A stretch of DNA of 57,317 nt from CAKUIA01 sp044433115 (lineage in GTDB: Bacteria > Verrucomicrobiota > Verrucomicrobiia > Opitutales > Intestinicryptomonadaceae). Below are positions 6,885 through 15,841 of this stretch, piece after piece; position 1 is the stretch's first letter; each line of letters starts with the position of its first letter. The translations under genes and the position numbers were made by a program. The stretch is from contig JAWXTY010000008.1 of NCBI GenBank assembly GCA_044433115.1, positions 1-57,317 on the forward strand. The letters are read 5' to 3'. The notes beneath the pieces are model-generated. The model saw nothing but the letters and a program-made list of their open reading frames with translations, did no database searches and was not told where the DNA came from.

Positions 6885-7020
6885 TTTTTTGTGTTTATGT
6901 ATTTATTTTTTTTAGAAAAATATGCATAGTTGAGCGATTTTTATGAAATTAATGCGAATGTAAGTATTAAGGGTAATAATTGAGCTCTAAAATGAAACAA
7001 AAAACAAAAAAAGGATATAA

Positions 7021-7698
7021 ATGAATATAAAAAAAACTATTATTACAACTTTGGCACTATCTTCTTTGTTGCTAGGTTTAACTGCTTGCGAATCTATGGA
7101 AGATGGATCTGCAGGTGGCGAATCTTCTGCAACAGCTTCAACAGGAATAGAAGCAGCAAAAGGTGAAGAGGCAAAGGTTGGTAAGGAATATAAGAAGGTT
7201 GTTGTTAACTTTATTAAGTCTAAACAAAATTCTTTGTTGGCATTAGGTGCTAATTCTGAAGCAAATAAAGCTGCTGCATCTCTTGAAGCATTAGAAGGTG
7301 TAGATGCTCCTACTGTTGATTCTCTAACTAGACTTCAAGAAGAAAATGAAATTGCTGGTTTAGATAAATCTCAAAAGTTATCGTCTGCAGAAGCGAAGGT
7401 ATATTTCAAAAAGAGTGTAATATTCTTATCTAAAGCTGTTGCTGAAGAAACTCTTTTAGTTAAAATGGTGACTGATATGGCTAAGAATGCTCTAGCTAAG
7501 ATAGCCGCTGCTTCTATTATGGAAAAAGGCAAGTTAGTTAAAGAATTCAAACCTATTATAGACTTAGCTGCTAGATTGCCAGAAGATCTTAAGATAACAT
7601 CATCTACTTTAGCAGACTATATGAGCTATGCTGCACAAAATGGTATATCTACAGATAATTTAAGTGATAGTACAGAAGACGAATTAGAAAATAACTAA
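7021..7698 (+). CDS. Lipoprotein, first gene of the kinase/sigma envelope operon
   Basis: 225 residues. The signal peptide MNIKKTIITTLALSSLLLG ends in the lipobox LTAC with Cys near residue 23. A Gly/Ser/Ala-rich tether (residues 25-50) is followed by a helical, Lys- and Ala-rich domain, and the C-terminus is acidic (STEDELENN). A good ribosome site AAAGG lies about 6 bp upstream of the ATG. I recognise no family. It is the first gene of a tightly packed cluster running to 16051 and should be anchored in the outer or inner membrane. Expression may depend on the promoter-like sequence at 6857-6884. Confidence 0.8.
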   Translation: MNIKKTIITTLALSSLLLGLTACESMEDGSAGGESSATASTGIEAAKGEEAKVGKEYKKVVVNFIKSKQNSLLALGANSEANKAAASLEALEGVDAPTVDSLTRLQEENEIAGLDKSQKLSSAEAKVYFKKSVIFLSKAVAEETLLVKMVTDMAKNALAKIAAASIMEKGKLVKEFKPIIDLAARLPEDLKITSSTLADYMSYAAQNGISTDNLSDSTEDELENN

Positions 7699-7713
7699 TT
7701 AAAAGAATAAATT

Positions 7714-8880
7714 ATGAAGAACTTTTTGCGTACTATTTTTTTATTGTTTTTGACTTTTAGTACATTGGAAGTCAATGCTATAACTATTGTTAATGCAGGT
7801 GTATCCTTTTCGGGAGATGCTTCAGGCGATGGGCAAAATAGCATCGCAAAACGTTTTCCTTATACTTCGAAACTCTATGAAGAAAAAGATGCCCAAAACC
7901 CCAATTTAAGCAAGTTGAACAAGATTCTTGTAGATAAGCTAAAGAAAGACTATAAGGGCATGTATAAAATGGAGTTTGATAATTTAATGCGAACTAAAGA
8001 CGATGTACTAAGCTTGGCTTTTGTATTAAATTTTGAAGAAGTTTTTGAGAGTAAATCAGAGATGCATAATGTATACAGGATTGAAGTCTTAGTTGGTGTA
8101 GATGCTATATTCTTCGATTTCAAGACTAAGAAAATTGTAGCTTCTTACCCTATAATGTTATCAGTCTCAGACTTATTAGAAACAAAACCAAGCGAGGCTA
8201 ATATATATAAAATGTTTGCCAAAATGTTTGGAGATAGCCCTTATTATCTAAATAAGGTTAATGGAAATATTTTTGATCTTTTTATAGGCAAACTAAACAT
8301 AATAAATTTAGCGTCTGCAAATAATATTTCTATAGGCGTAAAAAATGTAGTATTAGAAGCTGAGGCAAAATCTAATATATTAAAACTCAATTTAGGTGAC
8401 GAAGAAGGCTCTAAGAAAATCTTGGCAAATATGTTTAACTCAAAGATTTCTAGCAAATTTAATATACCTTTGATGCCATATACTAATGGGGCTCCTGTAT
8501 TTGTAAATATGGCTAATTCTTATATGGAAAGTAGCGATTTAATGCAAATAGTCTTAGAAGTGCCAGACCCTACTTATGAAATAAGTTTAATTTTTGAAAA
8601 ATTGATGAGCAAAAAGACTAAAGAAAAGCAAGGTATGGGCATATATTTCTTTGGAGCTTTTGGTTATGTTGGTATGAACATAAAGGGAAGTTCTAAGCAA
8701 GCAATTAATAGATTTAAAAATGGATTTAGCAAAACCTATGTTTTAGGACAAGAGCATAATTGGTCATTTAATGCAGATTATATGACAGCCCTTTTAATGT
8801 TTTTTGATGTAATCCCTAATGACATTTTGAAAAAATCGGAAAACAAAGAACTTTTAACTATTTTAAATAAATGCAAATAA
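7714..8880 (+). CDS. Exported protein of unknown function
   Basis: 388 residues with a Sec signal peptide (KNFLRTIFLLFLTFSTLEVNA). The mature part begins ITIVNAGVSFSGDASGDGQN and is a mixed alpha/beta protein without Cys until the last few residues. No membrane span follows the signal. Family not recognised. It is 15 bp after the lipoprotein gene, and its stop overlaps the next gene's start by 10 bp, so translation is probably coupled. In this context it is likely a periplasmic or surface component of the same machinery. Confidence 0.72.
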   Translation: MKNFLRTIFLLFLTFSTLEVNAITIVNAGVSFSGDASGDGQNSIAKRFPYTSKLYEEKDAQNPNLSKLNKILVDKLKKDYKGMYKMEFDNLMRTKDDVLSLAFVLNFEEVFESKSEMHNVYRIEVLVGVDAIFFDFKTKKIVASYPIMLSVSDLLETKPSEANIYKMFAKMFGDSPYYLNKVNGNIFDLFIGKLNIINLASANNISIGVKNVVLEAEAKSNILKLNLGDEEGSKKILANMFNSKISSKFNIPLMPYTNGAPVFVNMANSYMESSDLMQIVLEVPDPTYEISLIFEKLMSKKTKEKQGMGIYFFGAFGYVGMNIKGSSKQAINRFKNGFSKTYVLGQEHNWSFNADYMTALLMFFDVIPNDILKKSENKELLTILNKCK

Positions 8881-9971
8881 AAAATATATTCAAAACATTT
8901 CTCTTAATTACTCTTATTTTGGCTTTAAAGCTATCGGCTTTTGCTGAATACAAAGTTATAGGCAAGGGCGATTATAATTACGAGAACAGAACTTTTAGTT
9001 CCTCTCCTACTGAGGACGAGCGTAAGTTGGCTATAGACTTAGCTAAAATCAATGCGATTGTAGCTTATTCTAGCACTATGAATGATGCTTCTCGTGCTTT
9101 ATTTGAGCAAAAACGTAGTCAATTTTTAGCGAATGCAAGCAGGTATATAATTCGTTACAACTTTCTTGATGACGAACTTAACAAGTCAGCAAGAATGTAT
9201 TCTGTAATCATAGAAGCTTATGTAGATGACGTCAAAATAAAGGGTGAATTAGGAAACACTTTAAACCCTAAAGATGCCACTTTAGCTAAAAATAACATAG
9301 GGGTTTTCTTTATTGCAAGAGAAGTTGCATCTTCTACATCTTTCGATAAAAAGATAACAAAGGTTGCACAAGCAGAAAGTTCAATGGAAGCAAGCCAAAC
9401 AAGTGCTAGCCAATCTTCTGCTATGAGTCATAGTGAAAGTTTATCTAATACAAGTATATCTACTACAGGAGGCTCTGCTACAACTAAAAGCGATGTGCAA
9501 GAGTATAGAGTCGATGAAATTAGCAGAAGCGAATTCGGGGCAGCTCTAACTGATATCTTTTCAGCAAAGGGAATGGATAATATGTACGATGGAGGCTTTT
9601 TCGAGTCTATTACTTATATGGAAGAAGACTATGGCGTTGGTGCAAATGTTAAACCTACAACTTGGCGTAGAATTTTAAAAGAACTTAAAGACCCAGATCT
9701 TGATATGAAGTATATAGTAGTAGGTACTGTTGATTTAGGGGGCAAAGAAATCCATAATGCAACTGGGCAAACTATAGTGCCTGCAACTGTTACTGCAAAA
9801 ATTTATGATATACAAGGCGTTATGCCTAAGTTAGTTGTGGCGTTGCGTCCTATAATGCTAAAGGGCATTGGCACAGACCAATCTATGGCAAAAAAACAAG
9901 CTCTTAAAACTTGTGCTACAGATGCTGCTGAAGAAATTATAGATAAATTGCGTCAAAAGGGTTTATTATGA
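8871..9971 (+). CDS. Exported protein with FlgT-N/LPP20-like N-terminal pattern and Ser-rich linker
   Basis: 366 residues with a signal peptide ending LKLSAFA. The first domain has RKLAIDLAKINAIVAYSS followed by RYIIRYNFLDDE and MYSVIIEAYVDDVKI. This is the alternating pattern of FlgT N-terminal/LPP20-type domains (a run of A..AI..A, then a strand with F/Y.V.V.A.V). A central low-complexity Ser/Ala/Gln linker (about residues 170-210) leads to a C-terminal alpha/beta domain with YIVVGTVDLGG, resembling the CsgG-type GADYIVVG strand. Its start overlaps the upstream stop by 10 bp and its stop overlaps the next start (ATGA). Domain reading is by eye. Confidence 0.6.
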   Translation: MQIKNIFKTFLLITLILALKLSAFAEYKVIGKGDYNYENRTFSSSPTEDERKLAIDLAKINAIVAYSSTMNDASRALFEQKRSQFLANASRYIIRYNFLDDELNKSARMYSVIIEAYVDDVKIKGELGNTLNPKDATLAKNNIGVFFIAREVASSTSFDKKITKVAQAESSMEASQTSASQSSAMSHSESLSNTSISTTGGSATTKSDVQEYRVDEISRSEFGAALTDIFSAKGMDNMYDGGFFESITYMEEDYGVGANVKPTTWRRILKELKDPDLDMKYIVVGTVDLGGKEIHNATGQTIVPATVTAKIYDIQGVMPKLVVALRPIMLKGIGTDQSMAKKQALKTCATDAAEEIIDKLRQKGLL

Positions 9972-11176
9972 GATTTATATTTTTGTTTTTCAGTGTTTTC
10001 ATTGCAAGTTCTTTGTATGCACAAAGGATAGAATATGTGCAAAAGCAATCAATTTCTATAGGCGCAACTAGAAGTTCTGCTATAGAAAAGTGTATAATAG
10101 AGTGCGTTGGGCAAGTAAATGGTTTGACTATAGAAACGCAATCGCAATTAGAGGTAGTAGAGAAAGTTTCCAACGAAGAGTCGTATAACTCAGAGTTATA
10201 CCAAAAGAGGGTTGCTTCTGCTACAAAGGGTGTGGTTGCATCTTACGATGTTTTAAATGTAAACGAACTTGAAGATGGAATGTTTGAAGCTAATGTTTCG
10301 GTAAAAGTTGCAAAGTACAACAAAGGTTCTGGTGCCGACAGGTTGCGTATTGCTGTTTTGCCTTTTAAAGTGAAAGATGTTTATGATATTGAGGGCGAAA
10401 ATATTGATAGCTCAGATGTCTCTAGGGTATCTACTCAAAGCTTGATAAACCAACTTGTATCTACAAGAAAATTCACTGTTTTAGATAGGGAATATGCAAG
10501 CGAAATCCAGTTTGAAAAAGACTTTATTGCAAGTTCAGATGTCGCTGTAGAAGAAATGTGCAAGATGGGGCAAGTTCTTGGTGCAGACTATATAGTTGTG
10601 GGGGTTGTAGAGTCTTTGACTTCTAAGGTACAAGAGAAAGAATTTGCTCTATCTAATATAAAAATGAAGGTAGATGAAGCTGGTTATAGTGTAAGTCTTA
10701 GATTTATAGATATAGCTACAAAACAAATTAAATTTTCTGCTACTATAGATGCAAATGTAGATTTAGGAAATGTAAATTCTAAGATAAGTGCCATCTTTGA
10801 GGATTTTTCTAAACAGGCTATAGAGAAGATAATCGACAATATATATCCCTTAATGGCAATAGCTTGCGATTTTGGCGAAGTTGTATTAAACCAAGGTGGC
10901 GACAACCTAAATATAGGCGATAAATACGAACTTTTTGCCTTAGGTGGCGTTTTAAAAGACCCTTATACAGGCGAATCTCTAGGTAGGCAAGAGCGCAAAT
11001 GCGCCTTAGTTGAATTAATTAGAGTAAAGGGCAAAACCAGCGACGCAAAAGTATTGGAAAGCTCGATGGATTTAGCTCAAGTTTTAGAAAACACTAAAAT
11101 TGTAGCAAGGCTCGTAAAAAAAGAAAAACAAACTTTAAAACAAGAAAAAATAACTGAAAGGAAAAACTTATGGTAA
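9968..11176 (+). CDS. FlgT/CsgG-like exported protein
   Basis: 402 residues with signal peptide FIFLFFSVFIASSLYA. Three blocks are visible. An N-terminal FlgT-N-like domain (SSAIEKCIIECVGQVNGLTI ... GVVASYDVLNVNEL ... FEANVSVKV) comes first. A CsgG/FlgT-middle-like domain follows, starting LRIAVLPFKV, with LVSTRKFTVLDRE and LGADYIVVGVVESL. The C-terminal domain (GEVVLNQGGDNLNIGDKYEL ... PYTGESLG) resembles FlgT-C. Relatives support a flagellar outer-membrane ring (FlgT) or form a secretion pore (CsgG). No flagellar or curli genes are visible here, and Cys for a lipid anchor is absent after the signal, so a soluble periplasmic assembly factor is more likely than a pore. Confidence 0.65.
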   Translation: MRFIFLFFSVFIASSLYAQRIEYVQKQSISIGATRSSAIEKCIIECVGQVNGLTIETQSQLEVVEKVSNEESYNSELYQKRVASATKGVVASYDVLNVNELEDGMFEANVSVKVAKYNKGSGADRLRIAVLPFKVKDVYDIEGENIDSSDVSRVSTQSLINQLVSTRKFTVLDREYASEIQFEKDFIASSDVAVEEMCKMGQVLGADYIVVGVVESLTSKVQEKEFALSNIKMKVDEAGYSVSLRFIDIATKQIKFSATIDANVDLGNVNSKISAIFEDFSKQAIEKIIDNIYPLMAIACDFGEVVLNQGGDNLNIGDKYELFALGGVLKDPYTGESLGRQERKCALVELIRVKGKTSDAKVLESSMDLAQVLENTKIVARLVKKEKQTLKQEKITERKNLW

Positions 11177-12570
11177 ATAAAAAATTAATAATTGCTGGCG
11201 TAGTGTCAGTTTTGTCTATGCCAATTTATGCGCAACCTATGGGAGAAGAAGCTCCACAAGTTGCTCAAGCCCCTGCTGAAGATAGGGGAAGCTTAAACTT
11301 TTTAGATGAATTAGACGTTCAAGCAGAAACAGTAAGTAATGCACGTGCTTCTGCAGACGCTTATTTAATTGAAAAAGACTGGTCTGAAGGTTTAAATGCA
11401 AAAGATGATAGATTTGTTGTTGTAGGCTCTGCAAATATTTCTAAATCGCCAAGCGATGCAAATTTCCAGTTGGCTAGAGAAACTGCTTATACTCGCGCTA
11501 TGTTGACGGCAAAACAATCTATAGCTACATATTATGGACAAGAACTTGCAACTGCAGTGAAGCGTGTTGGCGTAGAAGGTCAATCTGCAGATGCTCAAAG
11601 AAGAGAGCAAGCAGAAGCTGAATATTTAGCAACTTTAGACCCTGGTTTCTTTGAAAAAGTTAAAACTTTGACAAATAAAAAAATAGATGCTCTATTAGCT
11701 AAAGAAGGTGTGTCTTATGATTCTCCAAAGGCGAAATCTATTATAGAAAATATGCTTAATTCATCAAGCTTTAGTGATTCTATGGAAACTATGGCTACTC
11801 AACAAGTTGGGGCTTTGGTGACTTCTAAGATATTTGAACAAGATGGCGAAATTGTGGTCGTTGCCTATTACTCTCCTGCTGCTAAGGAGCTAGCTGCTGC
11901 TATAAATGGTAAGCCTGTTAATTTAAAAGTAAAGCCAAGAAGTGGCGACCCTGTGGGTATTTGGGTTAAAAAATTGAAAAAATCTCAACTGTATTCTGCA
12001 ATGGGCGTTCAATTTACTTCAGATGAAGAAGGTAATATTGTTATGATTTCTTATGGGCAGTCTAAGGCTCGCTCTAAGAGTGGTGAGTCTAAGGGAAATG
12101 CTTATGAAAAAGCTATTTTAAATGCCGACGCAAATATACGAAGATTTGCTGGCGAAACTTTAGTTTATACTGCAGCTAAGGATAAAGTTGAAAATTCTGT
12201 AGAATTTGAAGACGAATCACTTTCTGAAATAGAAGAAACTTTTGAACAAGAAATTAGTGCAGTTGCAGCCAAATTAAAAATTTCAGGTATCTCAACTGTG
12301 CATAGATGGGATTTAGTTGACCCACGTTCTGATTCTTTGATTTGTGGCGCTGTTAGAACTTGGAGTATTAAAACAGCAGATATGGCAAATATATCTAGAG
12401 AAGATATGAAAGATGCTAGTATAAATAGAGGAGGTCGCACTAAAGCTCCTGCTCCTGCTAGAAGCGCATCTTCAGCAACTTCTCCAAGCCAAAGTGCCCC
12501 AGTTAATACTTATCAAAATGTTGATACTACTAAGTATAAGACTGAAAGTATAGAAAGTGAAGACTTTTAA
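11170..12570 (+). CDS. Exported protein of unknown function, Pro/Ala/Ser tail
   Basis: 466 residues. A signal peptide (KLIIAGVVSVLSMPIYA) and a Gln/Ala/Pro-rich stretch lead into a domain with FVVVGSANISKSPSDANFQL and ARETAYTRAMLTAKQSIATY, again an Ala-rich FlgT-N-like start. The mid part (FEQDGEIVVVAYYSPAAKEL ... VKPRSGDPVGIWV) is followed by a second ANIRRFAGETL helix, so the domain may be duplicated. The tail is low-complexity Ala/Pro/Ser. No Cys lipidation. It overlaps the FlgT/CsgG-like gene by 7 bp and the next gene by 14 bp. I do not recognise a named function; a periplasmic partner of the CsgG-like protein is the contextual guess. Confidence 0.6.
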   Translation: MVNKKLIIAGVVSVLSMPIYAQPMGEEAPQVAQAPAEDRGSLNFLDELDVQAETVSNARASADAYLIEKDWSEGLNAKDDRFVVVGSANISKSPSDANFQLARETAYTRAMLTAKQSIATYYGQELATAVKRVGVEGQSADAQRREQAEAEYLATLDPGFFEKVKTLTNKKIDALLAKEGVSYDSPKAKSIIENMLNSSSFSDSMETMATQQVGALVTSKIFEQDGEIVVVAYYSPAAKELAAAINGKPVNLKVKPRSGDPVGIWVKKLKKSQLYSAMGVQFTSDEEGNIVMISYGQSKARSKSGESKGNAYEKAILNADANIRRFAGETLVYTAAKDKVENSVEFEDESLSEIEETFEQEISAVAAKLKISGISTVHRWDLVDPRSDSLICGAVRTWSIKTADMANISREDMKDASINRGGRTKAPAPARSASSATSPSQSAPVNTYQNVDTTKYKTESIESEDF

Positions 12571-13783
12571 TCTATGTTTAATGTGTCTTGCAGGGCTAGT
12601 ATATTTACTGCCTTGCAAGGCATCTTATGCAGAATTTATAAAGGGAGATAGTAGCGATTCTTATTACATATGTAATTATGAGAAATTAGCTTCGCAAAGT
12701 TCAAACTCGAAAGAAATAGCTTTAGCTAAGGCAAGACTTGGTGCTATAGAGGAGTTTATCAACTTTGCTGTTGCCAAGAATATGTCTTTACCTACAAGCT
12801 TTAATCCTTATTTAGACAAAATAGGCAAAGCTGTAGAATTTTCTTTTAGTTCTATTAAGATAGATGGGTTTAAGGTCTTAAAATCTTTAATATTAAAAGA
12901 TGGCAGGGCAGTTTGTGTTGTAGAAATACCCAAGTATAACTTAAAGAATTTTGCAGTTTTAGATTTTTCTAAAGAGCCTTTTAAGCTCATAGAGCATATA
13001 AAACATTCAAAAACTCTTAGCTTTGAATTGTCTTTAATTTTGGATAAAACTGATTTTACAGACTTCTTTGTAGAGGGTAGACCTTTGTCTTGCGCTATAG
13101 AAAATAAGCCTATTTCCTCTATAACAAAGGCGTGGTTAGCCCCTAAAAAAATAAATGAAGCTGATTTGAAAAAAGTAAAAGATGACAATTTGCTTTATCT
13201 TTTAGATATTTATTTTGGAATAGATGAGAATGTAAATTTGATTTTACAAGAGATGAAATCGCGAGCTTTTTTAGAATCATTTAAGTTTCTAAAAGCTCAA
13301 CAAATTTCACAAAATGAATTAAATATAGAACCTCTTGATTTTAAAACTGAGATTGCTTTTTTAGAGATTTTGCAAAGCAATAATTTTAAAATAGATTTTA
13401 TAAATAGCTCATCTAAAAACGAAAAATTTGAACAAGCACAGGTTGAATTTAATTCAAGCAACCCAGATTTGTTAAAGTTGAGGAACTTGCTTTTAGAGTC
13501 CTTTTTAGAGAGCATTTCAGATTCTGCTATGAATCTTTTAGGGCGTGCATTTGAAGAGGATTCTATGCTAAAGGAGGCTATAATCGCTTATACTCAATCA
13601 CTTATAATGAATGAAAATCAGCCTTATGCTAAATATAACTTGGCAAATTCTTATTATAAATTGTCTATGAAAGACGAGGCTATTGCGTGGGCAAATAAGA
13701 CTTTAGAAGATGAATCAAGTTCTGCTTGGGCAAAAGAGTCTGCTAGTGAGTTATTAGCCTTAATCACTGAAGCTAATCCATAA
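12557..13783 (+). CDS. Exported TPR-containing protein
   Basis: 408 residues. The GTG at 12557 gives a proper signal peptide (KTFNLCLMCLAGLVYLLPC then KASYA); an ATG 24 bp downstream is an alternative with a weaker n-region. The N-terminal domain again has a KEIALAKARLGAIEEFINFA helix followed by a strand IDGFKVLKSLILKDGRAVCV. The C-terminal part carries two or three tetratricopeptide repeats (DSAMNLLGRAFEEDSMLKEA, QPYAKYNLANSYYKLSMKDE, AIAWANKTLEDESSS). It overlaps the previous gene by 14 bp, so it is translated from the same message. It is probably a periplasmic scaffold. The kinase gene follows 49 bp later. Confidence 0.68.
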   Translation: MKTFNLCLMCLAGLVYLLPCKASYAEFIKGDSSDSYYICNYEKLASQSSNSKEIALAKARLGAIEEFINFAVAKNMSLPTSFNPYLDKIGKAVEFSFSSIKIDGFKVLKSLILKDGRAVCVVEIPKYNLKNFAVLDFSKEPFKLIEHIKHSKTLSFELSLILDKTDFTDFFVEGRPLSCAIENKPISSITKAWLAPKKINEADLKKVKDDNLLYLLDIYFGIDENVNLILQEMKSRAFLESFKFLKAQQISQNELNIEPLDFKTEIAFLEILQSNNFKIDFINSSSKNEKFEQAQVEFNSSNPDLLKLRNLLLESFLESISDSAMNLLGRAFEEDSMLKEAIIAYTQSLIMNENQPYAKYNLANSYYKLSMKDEAIAWANKTLEDESSSAWAKESASELLALITEANP

Positions 13784-13832
13784 AATTTTTATTGTTGATG
13801 TTTCTCTCTTTTAAGTATTTTATTGTTTGTAT

Positions 13833-15161
13833 ATGTTAAAGGAGATAGATAACTATATTTTGCTTAGGAAAATAGGCGAAGGGTCTTTTGCTAAGGTTTT
13901 CTTAGTTAAGGATAAGTTGGCTTCTGGCTCTGAGTTTTTTGCCTTAAAGCTCTTAAATAAGGCTTTGCAAGATAGGGAGATTAGGGCTGTAGAAATGTTT
14001 GCAAAAATCTCTAAAAAAACAAATTTAGTGCCTATCTTAAAGATGGGCTTTGTAGGCGATGTTTTCTATTACACAATGCCTCTTGCAGACACACTAAGTA
14101 GCTCTGTGGACTTTCCACCTACAGATTTTAGGTGGCAGGAGATGTCTTTGGCTAAGGAAATAAACAAGCGTTTAGAAAACCCAACTTTGCCTTATTTTTC
14201 TACAGAAGAAATCCTTGAAATTATATCTCCAATATTTAATGCAGTAGAAACTTTGCAAGAAAATGAATTACTGCATAGAGACATAAAACCTGAAAATATT
14301 TTGTTTCTAAATGGAAGTACGCATCTCTCTGATTTTGGATTACTAGAAGAGGATAGACGCAATATTTCGCAAGTGGGGACTCCCTTTTACCTCGCACCAT
14401 CTTGGTATCTAAACAAGGGAGGCAACCCCGACGTATATGGGATTGCTACTACCTTTTACAGCCTTATTACTGGTAATTTGCCAGATACCATTGGGCGTGT
14501 GGCATTCAGATTTCCTGAAAAGCTAAAGGGCAATCTAGGCAAAGAGCAAGAGGCACAATATCTGCATTGGCATAGATGTATATTGCGTGCGATTGCTGAA
14601 AACCCTGCAGACAGGTACACTCAAATTTCAGACTTTAAGAAGGCTATTTTCTCTAAGGATTTTGAGTCTTCTCAAGTTTACAATGAGCAAGAGCCTGAAA
14701 CTAAAGATAGCTCTAAGAAATTTTTATACATTGCGACTTTTACTTTAGTTTTAATTATACTTTTCTTCTTTGCAAAAACTAAAGACTCAGCTTTTATTGA
14801 AAGGCAACAAGCTGAAATAGAGCCAAGTATCTTCAATGAGATTGCCGAAAATGGCTATGCAAAATCTAGCTATGAAATACTTTCTCGCAAGGTATGGAGG
14901 CAAAATCAAGAGTCATTACTTGCAGGTATTGTGGCAAATTACAAGGAAAACAAGGTCAAAAAGCCAAATATGAGTAATGGATTTTTAAGCGAAGAAAAAG
15001 AGATAGCTATTGCTAAGTCTAAGGCAAATTCTGATAAGGAAACTATCTTTATAATGCAAGAAAGGCTCAAAAACGAGAATGCTTACAATGAATATCTCAC
15101 AAGCGAATACCTTAAAATCCAAGAACTTCTAAAAAAAGAAGAGTCTTTAAATGATTTATAA
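13833..15161 (+). CDS. Transmembrane Ser/Thr protein kinase (Hanks type)
   Basis: 442 residues from the ATG at 13833; a TTG two codons earlier is less likely. Seen: glycine loop GEGSFAKV (15-22), catalytic Lys39 (FALK), alpha-C Glu near 49-54, HRDIKPEN (148-155), DFG (167-169), DVYG and a late Arg in ADRY. The APE motif reads APS (188-190), losing the Glu that normally bonds the late Arg. An insertion lies between the hinge and HRD (FPPTDFRWQEM...). A single membrane helix (FLYIATFTLVLIILFFFAK) around 297-315 is followed by a 125-residue charged, coiled-coil-like extracytoplasmic tail. It probably senses envelope state and signals to the sigma factor encoded 25 bp downstream. Confidence 0.85.
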   Translation: MLKEIDNYILLRKIGEGSFAKVFLVKDKLASGSEFFALKLLNKALQDREIRAVEMFAKISKKTNLVPILKMGFVGDVFYYTMPLADTLSSSVDFPPTDFRWQEMSLAKEINKRLENPTLPYFSTEEILEIISPIFNAVETLQENELLHRDIKPENILFLNGSTHLSDFGLLEEDRRNISQVGTPFYLAPSWYLNKGGNPDVYGIATTFYSLITGNLPDTIGRVAFRFPEKLKGNLGKEQEAQYLHWHRCILRAIAENPADRYTQISDFKKAIFSKDFESSQVYNEQEPETKDSSKKFLYIATFTLVLIILFFFAKTKDSAFIERQQAEIEPSIFNEIAENGYAKSSYEILSRKVWRQNQESLLAGIVANYKENKVKKPNMSNGFLSEEKEIAIAKSKANSDKETIFIMQERLKNENAYNEYLTSEYLKIQELLKKEESLNDL

Positions 15162-15186
15162 AAAAATCGAGCGAATATATAAATAG

Positions 15187-15837
15187 ATGAACTTTCCAGA
15201 CACGCCAAAAACGATAATTTCGCAGCTGACTCAGCCAGATAAAATAGAAATCTGGAATGGTGCTTGGCGTAGATTTTTCGACATATACCACGCTCCAATT
15301 AAGCTTATGGTAAGCAATAGTTTTTACAAACGTTCCTTTTATAATATTCCTCCTTATATAATAGATGATATCGTGGGCAATGTAATCGTGTCGCTAAATA
15401 GGATTTTCCAAAACAATGCTTACGACTCTTCTAAGGTGCGTTTTCGCTCTTTTTTAAAGACCATTTGCGACAGGCGTGTCATCGATTATTTGAGGGAAAA
15501 CGTGAAGAGCTTTAAGTTCGATTCCATAGACGACGAGGAGTCTTCTAGTGCGGATACAGTAGAGAGCATTTACGCTCAAAGCCAAAAGGAAAAGCTTAAT
15601 GAAGAGGAAGATAGAGCCTTTAAGATGTCTCTAATTTTAGACGCATATATGAGCATTAGGCACAATTTTGACGCTCAAACTTGTACAGCTTTCGAGATGA
15701 TTAAGCTAGAGGGGGCTAAGGTGGAAGAGGTCGTTAGAGAGTTGGGGGTTTCTTCTAATATTATAAATAACGCAGTCTATAGGATTACTAAAAAGTTGAA
15801 AGAAACAATCTCTAAAGACGACACAATGAAAGGTTAA
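15187..15837 (+). CDS. ECF-type sigma factor paired with the Ser/Thr kinase
   Basis: 216 residues. Region 2 is recognisable as YIIDDIVGNVIVSLNRIF followed by RFRSFLKTICDRRVIDYLRE (the F..FL..I..N...D.LR pattern). Region 4 is AFEMIKLEGAKVEEVVRELG followed by VSSNIINNAVYRITKKLKE. An acidic linker rich in Ser/Glu/Asp (DDEESSSADTVES) joins them. In region 2 the DAED..QE acidic motif of most ECF sigmas is partly replaced (IIDD..GN), which recalls kinase-activated ECF factors where phosphorylation restores charge. It lies 25 bp after the kinase gene. It should drive this operon or envelope-stress targets. Confidence 0.78.
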   Translation: MNFPDTPKTIISQLTQPDKIEIWNGAWRRFFDIYHAPIKLMVSNSFYKRSFYNIPPYIIDDIVGNVIVSLNRIFQNNAYDSSKVRFRSFLKTICDRRVIDYLRENVKSFKFDSIDDEESSSADTVESIYAQSQKEKLNEEEDRAFKMSLILDAYMSIRHNFDAQTCTAFEMIKLEGAKVEEVVRELGVSSNIINNAVYRITKKLKETISKDDTMKG

Positions 15838-15841
15838 GACT

